A DNA stretch of 64,000 nt, taken from positions 20,331,032 through 20,395,031 of the forward strand of contig NC_086350.1 of NCBI RefSeq assembly GCF_036324505.1. Reading direction: 5' to 3'. The position numbers were made by a program, and so were the translations under genes. This document shows, piece by piece, positions 55,201 through 64,000 of the stretch (positions within the stretch are counted from its first letter, which is position 1; every line of letters begins with the position of its first letter). Below the pieces are notes generated by a model that was given only the letters and a program-made list of their open reading frames with translations, had not been told where the DNA came from and ran no database searches. The stretch is from Eleginops maclovinus (taxonomy: Eukaryota > Chordata > Actinopteri > Perciformes > Eleginopidae).

Positions 55201-58200
55201 AATACAGATGTTATAACATTTTTTAAATGAGAGATAACGCTAAAATTAAAATGATGGCATTTCCTGTTAAAGCCAAAGCCATTGTTAAGTTCCTATTGAA
55301 AGTCACACTTGTTATCTAAGAGGCACCCAGTCTTATCAGTGAAGCCTTTAAAGCACTCTGTCGCTTTTATAGCTTCACAACACCTTATCATTGTCAGTGC
55401 ACATGACACATGCTCAGATACAGCTGTTAACTCCTGCAGGGCCCCAAAGCTCCGCCCCCTATGGTGTAGAATCAAACAGTGTTTGTTTCTTATTGATATT
55501 TCACTCTGTATGACTCACACGCTAAAATTAATTAAAAAGCTCTACGGTAGCCCCTCAGGTGTGGCCCAGCTGTTATATTGTTATTCCAGTGAGAAATGTA
55601 GCTGCAACAAGCAATATTCTTGTTTGATTGCTTCTCAAAAGTTCTTATTTTAGTCTCGGAGAATCATAAATCTCTTGCTTGTTCCAGGACACACATGAAC
55701 GCATGCACAGGAACAGGGCGATAGCAACTAGATGAGCAGTAATGAAATCTCATCCATCCCTCTCAATAAGCGTAGGAGAGTCCTTCATGTCGGGCCTCTT
55801 CAGCTAGCACTTGCTAAACGATTGGAACATTGAATGAACATCAAAAGCCACTCTACCCGACAGATGGGAAGCAGCTCTTTACACTGTATCCTAACAAAAA
55901 TCAGGTTTCTGAGCTTTAAGCTGCTTCTACTTCATCTATACGAGTGGACTGTTTTGATTGGTGCAAGCTTTTCATTGACGTCAACATAGTGTTTTGTTAA
56001 GGGAGCGCAGCATATATTGTGTTATGATTTGTGCTTTACCGTTGGTGCTGTTTTTGTCAGGTTGGAAGGTAGGTTATGTAATTGTACTTTGTTTTAAAAG
56101 CCTCACAGATCTGGGTCTTCATAAAGGGGTCTATTAGCTTTGCAAGGTGGCATCTTCTCCTGTTGTCTCTCTAATGCAATATTAATAATCAAAAACAATT
56201 GGTGTGTTTTTTAGCTTCTCTATACCACCCCGCAAAAGCACAGAGCAGTAACTAGAAAACGTTGAATTCCTAAAGAAATGTGTTAGAAATGTTTCAAAAA
56301 GTTTACAAATTGAAATACTCCCTCTCTTTAAATTAAAAAATGTAACTTAATTTTAATTTTTACCTTCGAATTTTCACAGAGACTTAATGTTTTGCTGGGT
56401 CTTCATTTGTATATCAAAAAAATAATTCCATTAAAGCATAAGATGGCAATTACTGCCTTTCTGCTAAACAGTTTTTGACCATATAGAAGGTTCATCCTCT
56501 GATATTCTAACCCTAAGCAACCTCTTTTCTCATGCATAAACCTGCTCACCAAAATGTACTAAATAATTATAATAATTTATTTTATTTATGGGCGCCATTC
56601 AAAGCTCTCAAGGACACCTTACAGAGCATAATTAAAAACAAGCAACAAAGAAGGTCAAACAGTAACTCGATACTTAAAAAAACAAAGGCTTAAAAACAAC
56701 AATCAGTTTAGAGGAATTATGATAAACAATACGCCAGTTTAAAAAGCTGGGTTTTCAGGCAGGATTTGAAGGTTGAGAGTGAGTCCATATTGCGGATGTC
56801 TTGTGGGAGAGAGTTCCAGAGACTAAGGCAGTTACTTCTACTAGCCAATCAGATGCAGAATAAGGTGGTCCACGGTTTGCAATAGTACAAAAGAATATCG
56901 CGGTAACAGTTAGCCATGTTCTTCAGTTTGTTGCAGGGAGACTGTATGATTTCCGAGAAATGGGTGTTTGTTTTCAGAGTAAGGTGCAGGCCGTCAAATG
57001 GTATTTTGGTACAACGGACATTTTCTTGCTATTGGTGTTTCATTGCAAGGGATTGTGGGAACATTTGGCAGCCACCTTACTTCTTACTTCCTTTTTGGTT
57101 AGCCCTTTTGCTGAAGCTGTCTGGATGGCTGACAGATGAATATGTCCTCTAGACTAGAGCAGATTTTTCATCCCTTTTCCAAACATAATTCAAACATTTG
57201 TGTCCTAAGAACGTTTTATATTGTAGAAACGATTCCAAAAAGTCAGATTCTGGTTGTTAAACTCAATTTTGACTGAATATGTAGCTGCTGCATTTTTCAG
57301 ACTTTTTTCTGGACACTTTAATCTAAAGAACCCCATGAGGGCAATTATTTTTTCATATGACCCGAGTGGGAATGGAACCCCTGACCCCGACAGTGGAAGT
57401 GCAATGATCCACTCTCGAAGCTGGGGAGCTGCCCAACACCACCCTTTTATTCTGCAGAGGCCCTGGCTTTCTGACAGACTTACATAAAGGTGAAGACAGG
57501 AGCAGTGCAGCCACACAGGGACCACTATGATGATGGATAGATGATAGAGTGGAAAAGATAAGGTCACAGTGGTGATTTAAGTTGACGGGAGGAGGTCTTG
57601 CTTGTCTTTGTAGATTGGTCCCCGGAGCACAGGTCTGGCACTGCTCCTCCTCTGTATCATTTCCTCCCTGTTCCTTTAAAGTCTTTTTACACCAGCCTTT
57701 TCCAACATAGGAGAGCCCACAGGTAAAAGTTGGAGTGAAGAAGGTGAGATCATGACACAGTAGAGAGAAGAAACGGAATGGAAGGACGTGAAAAGTGAGA
57801 ATTTTTAGGTGAAGAGAGGGTGAAATCAGGATGAAAAACGGAAAACAATGTAGCGGAATGACCGGTCGCACTCGGCGTTGTCTGGTGCCTTCACTTTTTA
57901 TCTGCAGCCACTTTCAATCCTCCGCCTGCCAGGCCTCTCCCTCACTTATCAGCCCAGATGTCGGAGCAAGGACATGGGCAGAGAAGATGAATGGGGATTT
58001 GAGTGAGAGGAGAAGGTAGCAGGGTGTAAGAGAACTGAGGGAATGGGTGGGTTTTATAGGCAGAACCATGGGGAGAGGAGATTCAGAGAAGAGAACAGGT
58101 ATTACAGAGTGCAGTGGAGGAGGAGGATAGAATAAGAGGAAGGGAGGGAGGGATTGTCCATCTCTAGCAGCTGTGCAGATTTCTGAAGAAATGGAGTCGA

Positions 58201-59784
58201 TATGTAATGCCTTTTCTGTCTGAGGAACTGAAGGCCTGAGCAGCAGACTGAGCGCAAACGAGAAAATGTTGTTTTGTGTTTTGATGCTGAGGTAGAGCGC
58301 TCATCTCTCTTATTTCCGCCGTTTCAGACCTGGAGCCCCTGCATTCTGCTGGGGATCGAATCTCTGCTGCCTGTCATCTGTTTTCTTTACACCGTCAGCC
58401 TTGTTTTCTCATCCCCATCCTCTCTGTAGCTTTGTTTTCCTCTGTCAAAGCTGGTCTAGGCAATTTAAGCATCTCTGCATGTAAACGGTTCTGCAGAGTT
58501 GTGTGCCTTAAATATATATAAAAAAGAAACCATTTAATTCCCTTAAATACATGACTGTTTTTCCAAACATTTGTGCATACCATAGGTCTTTGAGACCCTC
58601 TTTACATCATGTATGAGGATATACGTTAAAATAACCTTGCCCTTCAAAAGCAAACCTTTCTTTTCTTATTTAAGTGCCAATTAATTGTATGAAAATGCAT
58701 GTCCTGCTGTTACCTGCATCCAGCATACTGTGAAAAAGACAAGCCATTATGTAACTCAAGTCTCTTAAGACCCTTAAAAACGTTTTTAAAAAACAAGAGT
58801 TTCAGTAGTTTGACATTCTGATGCCAGAGATACTTTAGGGGAATTCAAAGCAGGTTCAAGTCCAAAAGTATTAGACATTGTAAAAACTTCTACTTTCTGT
58901 GTCTCTAAAAACCTAAAGTATGTATGGGTTCTCTTCTTCTCGTATAAACACACCTAATATTTTCTAGCATTTGAACTGTCTGTTATAAATGTATCTTTTT
59001 AATATACACACACAACAGCTATTACACATCTGTCCATCCTCGGAGAGAGATCCCTTTTCAGTTTTTTCTTCCATTAACTGTTGGTTTTCTTTTAGGAGTT
59101 TTTCCTTGTCTGTTATAAGGGTCTAAGGAAAGAGTGTGTCATATTCATATTCTGTACAAACTGTGAAGCCCATGAGATAAATGTAAAACTTGTGCTATTG
59201 GGCTGTATAAAATAAACGTCTTTTCTCATGTCTCCCAGAGCGAGTTCCCTCACATGGCCATGTTCTCCAGCCTGTCTCCAATTCCGGGCTTCTCCTCCTG
59301 GCTCCAAGGCCTGCTCAGCCAGTACAGGAAGGAGGGCCGGGGCTCAGACCTCCTCTCCGAGCAGGAGTGGAAGGAAGTGGAACAGGCCACCGACTCCGCC
59401 CCGGGGACCCCAGCCATGGAGGCCCTCCGCAAGCTGATCACCTCCAGCGAATGGATGCGTTCTGAGCGGCTGACCTGTGTCCTGGAGCCCGTCCTGATGC
59501 GTCTCTGCGCCTGGTATCTCTACGGGGAGAAGAGGCGAAGTTATGCTCTGAACCCTGTGGCCAACTTCCACCTGCAGAACGGCGCCGCAATGTGGAGGCT
59601 CAACTGGCACGCTGACACCAGCCCGAGGGGCGTGGCCAACTCCTGCGGCATCATGGTGAACTATCGCTACTTCCTGAGCGACACGTCGAAAAACAGCGCT
59701 GTCTACCTGCAGAATAAGGTCATCACTGCTTCAGAGCAGGTGCTGGGGCTGGTGTCCCAATTTCAGAAAAACAGCAAACTCTGA
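47970..59784 (+). CDS. mlycd: Malonyl-CoA decarboxylase, 5 coding exons, frameshifted in exon 4 as written
   Basis: Converts malonyl-CoA to acetyl-CoA and CO2, lifting the malonyl-CoA brake on carnitine palmitoyltransferase and so favouring fatty-acid oxidation. It acts in mitochondria, peroxisomes and cytosol. Exons at 47970-48512, 52367-52479, 53693-53849, 54260-54411 and 59239-59784 would give about 503 aa (human 493). Order: Arg-rich presequence, helical N-terminal domain, acetyltransferase-like catalytic domain. Conserved [10 protein letters not shown] and NFHLQNG carry the family's catalytic Ser and His. The C-terminus is SKL, a peroxisomal import signal. Exon 4 is 152 bases instead of the 153 needed: a G4 run stands where G5 keeps the frame. 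As written the protein would be cut off before the catalytic motifs. All else looks intact, so a sequence error is likely. Confidence 0.93.
49229..49275. repeat. (TA)n microsatellite
   Basis: About 23 perfect TA units in mlycd intron 1. Confidence 0.97.
49370..49460 (+). repeat. LINE/SINE 3' tail with (TCTTA)n
   Basis: GTCCGGGATTAATAAAGTAA, then ATCTTATTTTATCTTATCTTATC. Same tail style as the antisense copy at 55030-55068. Confidence 0.55.
52367..52479 (+). CDS. mlycd: mlycd exon 2 (aa 182-219)
   Basis: TCTTCCAG, then [20 protein letters not shown], then [17 protein letters not shown]; donor GTAAGA, phase 2. Matches [20 protein letters not shown] of the human enzyme. Confidence 0.93.
52480..53692. 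other. mlycd intron 2
   Basis: No exon seen. A GC-richer block (53230-53480) with GCAGCA/AACAGC repeats stands out, and a poly-T run lies at 53566-53583. Origin of the block unknown. Confidence 0.5.
53693..53849 (+). CDS. mlycd: mlycd exon 3 (aa 219-271)
   Basis: TTTTCAAG, then [40 protein letters not shown] and [12 protein letters not shown]; donor GTTAGA, phase 0. Start of the catalytic domain. Confidence 0.93.
54260..54411 (+). CDS. mlycd: mlycd exon 4, one base short (frameshift)
   Basis: Reads [20 protein letters not shown] and [15 protein letters not shown], then shifts. The bases after the shift encode, in another frame, [16 protein letters not shown] exactly as in the family. The missing base falls in the G run 54361-54364. 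Donor GTGAGT. Confidence 0.9.
54590..54745 (+). repeat. tRNA-derived SINE, copy 3
   Basis: GCTCACCGGTTCCAGGCCCT (degenerate B box), ACCAAGTCCTACCGAGGTGT, CGCTGAGCAAGGCG and TAGGATGGGTCAAATGCAGA, in the order seen at 36780 and 40688. The central part is deleted. Confidence 0.6.
55030..55068 (-). repeat. LINE tail insert in MITE copy F
   Basis: On the minus strand CAGTCTGGGATTAATAAAGT then TCTTATC repeats, matching 49410-49460. Confidence 0.5.
56570..56826 (-). mobile_element. L2-like LINE, 3' end, antisense
   Basis: The minus strand reads [34 protein letters not shown] and a stop, the same C-terminal LINE signature as at 27800 (LWNSLPAEI...LKTH). It ends near GGGCGCCATTCAAAGC. 5' truncated. 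Confidence 0.7.
57357..57425 (-). repeat. tRNA-like / SINE-head fragment (tentative)
   Basis: The minus strand has GAGTGGATCATTGCACTTCC and, 30 bases on, GGGGTTCCATTCCCACTCGG. The second resembles a B box in a T-arm and the ends can pair. The A box is poor, so a SINE-derived or pseudo-tRNA origin is more likely than a working gene. Confidence 0.35.
59090..59220 (+). repeat. LINE 3' tail directly upstream of mlycd exon 5
   Basis: TTTTAGGAGTTTTTCCTTGT, GGGTCTAAGGAAAGAG, CTGTACAAACTGTGAAGCCC and TTGGGCTGTATAAAATAAAC form a 3' end I know from fish LINEs. It stops about 18 bases before the exon 5 acceptor. Confidence 0.55.
59239..59784 (+). CDS. mlycd: mlycd exon 5 (last 181 aa) and stop
   Basis: TCTCCCAG, then [20 protein letters not shown]. 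It continues through [40 protein letters not shown] and [20 protein letters not shown] to QFQKNSKL and TGA. It holds the catalytic Ser and His segments and the SKL peroxisomal tripeptide. Confidence 0.96.
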   Translation, partial: SEFPHMAMFSSLSPIPGFSSWLQGLLSQYRKEGRGSDLLSEQEWKEVEQATDSAPGTPAMEALRKLITSSEWMRSERLTCVLEPVLMRLCAWYLYGEKRRSYALNPVANFHLQNGAAMWRLNWHADTSPRGVANSCGIMVNYRYFLSDTSKNSAVYLQNKVITASEQVLGLVSQFQKNSKL

Positions 59785-60157
59785 AATGGACACGAGGATT
59801 CACCCAAACTAATCCCTCTGTTCTGTTTGAATGCACATTAATTTAACCTAGTTTGAGACTTTTGAAATGTCCAAACTGAAGAAAATCTGCTTTTTACTCA
59901 ATGGACGACGGCTGATCTTGTTTTGAATTGAAGTTTCTCACATGAGGCGTCTCATCCCATCTCCTGCATGTAGTGCATAGGTTAGGCTTCCCGCCTCATC
60001 GGGTTTCTAGTTGAAGCCGTTTGATATTGTGTAAGTGCCTCCCAGGCTGAGAGACTGTAGCTAATGAAGCACGATGCATCTATCAATGCTTTACATGTTC
60101 CCGGATAACAGTGTGTGTAATGGTGAAGCGGGAGCAATGAGGGAGTGCAGCTACTGG

Positions 60158-60163
60158 AATAAA
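60158..60163 (+). terminator. Candidate mlycd polyadenylation signal
   Basis: AATAAA about 375 bases after the stop codon. The sequence between has no competing perfect hexamer that I noticed. Confidence 0.5.
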
Positions 60164-62547
60164 TGATGTTTAGATTCTTTCATTTGGCTCAACTGTCTCT
60201 CTGCAAACACGTTGATGAATGGGAGGGCATTGGATTCTATTTTTTCTTAGATTGAGTTTATTTACACCTGCTGTTACACTGCTTATCGCAACTGAAGCTC
60301 AATACACAAAGGGATAAAATCACTGGCTGGAAATATTATTTCTTTTTAAATAACTCTAAACAAAATTGTTTTTTCCTGCTATATATTTTACAGTGACTCG
60401 ATCATTCTGATCCACTGGGCTCAACACCCCTGGCACCCCTATTCAAGTGATTTTCTTTTTGATAATTTTGCTTTCACACACACATACACACACCACCTCT
60501 CAAGAGAGTCATCGCTGATGTTCTGCCTGCTCTGTACAGGTGCCAAGCAGGGCTCATATCAGCCCACACTCCATTGTTGTGAAATAATATATCACAGCAA
60601 GTTGACTGTGAAATTACATTTCATCTCTCGGAGGAGCCAAACTTTCTTTTTCTATTTCTTTTTTTTTTACACTGTCTGTCCACCCCTCCCCCCCTCTTTT
60701 CTCTTCCAGTGCCGCTCGGTGTCCTGGAAACTAATGGAGTAAGAAATAAAGGCAAAGTAAATGAGTAGATTGATGGTGTTCAGTTGTGAAGGAAGCGGGG
60801 GGGGGGAGTGAGTAAAGGAGCATTTAAAGGACAGTTGTTTAAAAGGATACCCTTGACAGACAGTGTGAGGAGATATTAGGTACATACCTCACTGTGCGGC
60901 GCGGGGGGAGAACGACACTATCACGCCATCTTACGATGGACAAGCTCACTTATGGTATGGGTTGCCATGGAAACAACAATGACATATTCCAGACCTGCTA
61001 ATCGGGGCTTGTTTTAAAGCACCAAGAACGACCACTGATAGTGACCACAGAGCCATTTGGGTTCAAAGTCCAACAGTTTTTAATAATGAACTTTCAGAAA
61101 AGTATATTATGTCGAACAGTAAAAGTAATTACTTTTTGATGGAAGTCGGTCAGGTGTTTCCCGTAGGACTCAGAAGACAAATTACTCACACATCGAGCAG
61201 TTACAGCCCTGAAATCTGATTTATGGTCATATCAGGTCCCGCTAAATTAAATGATACAAACCTCCTCAGTGGAGACTTAAGAGGACAAATCCGCTTCTCA
61301 TGATCTGCTTTGAAAATGGCAGTACAAATGAAAGGAATCTGAAATTACTTTAAAAATAAACTTAACAAAGACAACCTTTGATAATATGAAACGCCTGTCA
61401 TCAAACGGAAGTATGACTGGATGGCTTTGTAGAGGCAAATGTAGCAGCATGTATTCTGATCACCGACAATTTCCACGTTTGGCCAGTGTCTATTTAGACT
61501 AGTCTTCAATTGTTTCTAATCAGATTGCAGTTTTGTCACATTTCCAGCCAAGCACATGTTGATAATGGATTCACAGCCAAGTTCAATATTGTACTGCTCA
61601 GTTGCCTGACACGTCTTAGAGCCAATACTTTTCCAACAGCAGCAGGAGACCTGATTACAATTGATTAGACACTGTCTGCTGTGGAAATTCATGTCTCATC
61701 TAAAAATAATTCAGTAATTCAGACAATCCCTTTTATATATTTATTTTTCCGAGATTGGGATCGCATGTGTGTGTGGCCGCAGTGTATTCCATTTCTTGTC
61801 CCTCAATCGGAGGAAATTGCCTTACAAATGGAGCTAATCCATTTTTTACAGATCACAGTGGCCAGAAAAGTCAGAGAGTGGTGGCCGTGGCATTTTGATC
61901 TTCTAATTTATTTTGAAAAAGGTCTGATATATAAGCATCTGCACAGCATTTTTAAAGGGACATCGGTTGGTATGAGTGCTGGATTGCATCACTGGTAATA
62001 ATGGACTGGAATGTTATCATTTAGGCAAAAACTTAAAAAGGTAGTGACAGAAAAACCTATGCATTCCAAAACCAATTTAACAATTAATTGAATTACTGTC
62101 ATGGTTTTTGATTGGATATGGTCCACATCGATTCATATTGTCACATTTAGCTATTAATCAAAGAGCTCCAAACTCATCCAAATTAATATCATTTAATTGA
62201 AGCTCTTGATTACATTAGATGGTACAGAGAATAAACATTGGAACAGAACACAAACAAGCCCATTCCAACTTGGTCCAATATGTCTTGTGATCACTGTGCC
62301 AACGAGGAAAACAAAACAGATTTGATCTGCTGGTAACATCTTCAAAGGCAAATAAGCAGAAAACAAGCACAGAGAAGAACAAAGCTTAAAAATGTAATTC
62401 ATTTTTGAAAAAACGGATTGGAAAAACTTCCACCAAACCTTTCATGTCAGTTGTGTGTTGTTAGAGCCATTCCTTTGTTAATATACCAATATACAGTTTA
62501 CTAAGAAAAATAGTTCTTGCCTTTTTTTACTCTGTGAAAACTTGGTT
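60164..62547. other. Downstream intergenic DNA
   Basis: No gene seen. A poly-G/GC-rich patch lies at 60797-60912. Otherwise AT-rich and unremarkable. Confidence 0.5.
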
Positions 62548-62606
62548 TTGAAGGGGTCCTATTATGCTCATATTCAGGTTTTATAACTGTATTTTGTGTC
62601 TCTAAT

Positions 62607-62702
62607 GTACGGAGCCCCAGATATGACATGGGAAAAAAATAAAATAAGTTGTGGCCACAACTTATTTTATTTTTTTCCCATGTCATATCTGGGGCTCCGT
62701 AC
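62607..62702. mobile_element. Perfect 96-bp palindrome (miniature foldback element)
   Basis: Two 48-base halves are exact reverse complements meeting at GTGG|CCAC. The ends ACGGAGCCCC / GGGGCTCCGT are flanked by CTAATGT direct repeats of about 7 bases, so it looks inserted. The identical peptide on both strands is a consequence of the symmetry and not a gene. Confidence 0.85.
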
Positions 62703-62967
62703 TAATGTGATATGTTCACATGCTTTAATGTTCAAAAAGCTCTTTATTTTTCTCATACTGCCTGTGCTGCAGCACCTCTTTTCACCCTATTTGAAAACAG
62801 AGCCTAATCTGCAGTATGTTGTGATTGGTCAACCACTTAGTGATGTCCCGCCCCTTAGCCTATCACCTACAATGCATTGGAGTGCTAGCCGATAGAAGCG
62901 CTAGTCTTACGTAGAGATGTCATTATGTCGCAGAAGTAAGCAAAGGAATCGAGACGTTTCAGTTAGA

Positions 62968-63145
62968 GGTTTCAAGGTTTCAAGGTTTCAAGGTTTTATT
63001 TGTCATATGCACAGCAGATACAGCGTATATGTTGGCAATGAAAATCTTATGTCGCGTGCTCCTCCAACAACTCAACATGGTGCAGATAAGATAAATAAAA
63101 TAGTGCAAAAAGAGAGAAGAATATTTACAATATCAACAATAAAGA
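62968..63145 (-). repeat. Retroposon 3' end with (TTTCAAGG)n, antisense
   Basis: GGTTTCAAGGTTTCAAGGTT-TTATTTGTCATATGCACAG is a reversed tail found in many fish retroposons. The rest (AATAAAATAGTGCAAAAAG) has the usual look of the adjoining body. Confidence 0.5.
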
Positions 63146-63315
63146 TTTGAGGATGTGAAATATATACATGGAATACATTGAGAGTATTTAAATACTTTAC
63201 TCTGTGGAATGAGGAGGTATGGACAGATGCATATATTATGTATAGCAGATGTATATGGCAGATATGTATAATATATAGATATGTGTACTATAAACAGATA
63301 TGTATGGCAGATGTG

Positions 63316-63316
<1 letters not shown>

Positions 63317-63356
<40 letters not shown>
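63317..63356. repeat. (TA)n microsatellite
   Basis: About 20 perfect AT units within the insert in MITE copy G, next to degenerate GTATATGGCAGAT repeats. Confidence 0.97.
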
Positions 63357-63366
<10 letters not shown>

Positions 63367-63509
63367 ACTATAAAAAGATGTGAGTATGGGGGAGTGTATG
63401 GGGGAGACTTTCAGATGTTGGTCTTTGCAGACCATTTACATGCACAAAAACCTATATAACACACTTCAGGAAGGGGGAAACCCCAAAAAGCGCAATAAAA
63501 ACCCTTTAA

Positions 63510-64000
63510 ACAGTTTTTATTTTGTAATGTTAACTAATTATGACTAAATAAGCAACAATCAGAGTCGAAGCCTAACAAATGCTAAACTGTGGGGGTGTAT
63601 TGATCACATTTGACAACTAAAAAAGCACTTCAAATGTTGCTAAATCAGCATAGACAAAAGGTCCTTTAGAAAGCTACTGTACAACCTATTTTTCAGCAAA
63701 GAAAGACAGTAGAGTTATTTTATGTCGTGTTAAATGAAATCCTTTTCTTGCATCAAAAAGTCCACATACTTTCTGATGTGTTTTTTAAGGGGATTAGCTC
63801 AGGTTCAATGATGTGTCCTCTGGATTTTTATAGGGTGTTGCATTTTATGGTAACACTTACTCCTGACATTTGAGAAAAAAAATCAATGTTTCCTGCTTTT
63901 TCGCCTTGAGTCGTTTTTTTTGATGAGGGATTTCTGCTCTCATGTTCTAAATGTCATGGTGTGGTCTATTCACAGCAGATGCAGGTAAGTGATGATGTGA
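63510..64000. other. Right edge, no gene established
   Basis: AT-rich. The last 40 bases contain TATTCACAG-CAGATGCAG-GTAAGT, a possible tiny exon or first coding exon of a next gene, but nothing else supports it. Confidence 0.3.

Larger units (their letters stand above)
55087..59085. other. mlycd intron 4, remainder
   Basis: About 4 kb with a LINE tail at 56570, a tRNA-like fragment at 57357 and a purine-rich stretch at 57940-58160. No exon between 54411 and 59239 is required by the protein alignment. Confidence 0.55.
62548..63509 (+). mobile_element. TTAA MITE (piggyBac-like), copy G, with palindrome and retroposon inserts
   Basis: Left AAGGGGTCCTATTATGC; right GCGCAATAAAAACCCTTTAA, with TTAA at 63506. 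The body contains the 96-base perfect palindrome (62607-62702) and, from about 62968, a foreign segment that ends in a TA tract near 63410, after which MITE sequence resumes (GCAGACCATTTACATGC). Confidence 0.7.

Noticed and set aside
57357..57425. A functional tRNA gene
   Set aside because: Only the B-box-like half is convincing; A box and acceptor pairing are poor, so it is listed only as a repeat fragment.
57353..57871. 172-codon minus-strand frame in mlycd intron 4
   Set aside because: No recognisable domain; composition is Leu/Ser/Pro-rich and it crosses a tRNA-like repeat fragment.
62501..62895. Same 27-residue peptide encoded on both strands
   Set aside because: Direct consequence of the perfect palindrome at 62607-62702, not a conserved protein.

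Overview
This window is vertebrate nuclear DNA, almost certainly from a ray-finned (teleost) fish. The coding exons give topoisomerase I and malonyl-CoA decarboxylase proteins that align residue for residue with my memory of the human proteins. The space between exons is filled with fish-style repeats: Tc1 elements, Gmr1-like Ty3/gypsy elements, TTAA-flanked MITEs, tRNA-derived SINEs, L2-like LINE tails and dense microsatellites. Genes are split into many short exons with GT-AG junctions. There are no operons, CRISPR arrays or prokaryotic signals.

Layout: (1) Positions 1-708 hold the last two exons of an unrecognised plus-strand gene. (2) Positions 1667-44972 (minus) hold a 19-exon type IB DNA topoisomerase I gene. 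All junctions were placed by eye and stay in phase, giving 760 aa with every catalytic residue present. The last 13 exons form the conserved catalytic core, which carries many residues typical of the mitochondrial paralogue. The first six exons encode a lysine-rich nuclear-type N-terminus. (3) Positions 44973-47969 are the head-to-head intergenic region. It contains a roughly 970 bp element with very long, internally palindromic inverted repeats that ends only 145 bp before the next start codon. (4) Positions 47970-59784 (plus) hold a 5-exon malonyl-CoA decarboxylase gene (mlycd), with a mitochondrial presequence, a second in-frame start and a C-terminal SKL peroxisomal signal. Exon 4 is one base short and frameshifted as written. 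(5) Positions 59785-64000 are downstream DNA rich in repeats.

The topoisomerase introns are a museum of nested transposition. A Gmr1-like retroelement (SCAN-like Gag, protease directly followed by integrase) lies at 15994-17990. A second retroelement copy with two outward-facing LTR 3' ends and a 5-bp target duplication sits inside a decayed Tc1 element (23555-26767). A nearly intact Tc1 lies at 28324-29923. At least six copies of one TTAA-flanked MITE family, plus two of a related family, are scattered through the window; four of them have been hit by SINEs, LINE tails, a perfect 96-bp palindrome or another DNA element. The two main genes have unrelated jobs (DNA relaxation; malonyl-CoA turnover controlling fatty-acid oxidation). 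They share only divergent orientation, and possibly mitochondrial location if the topoisomerase has an organellar isoform.
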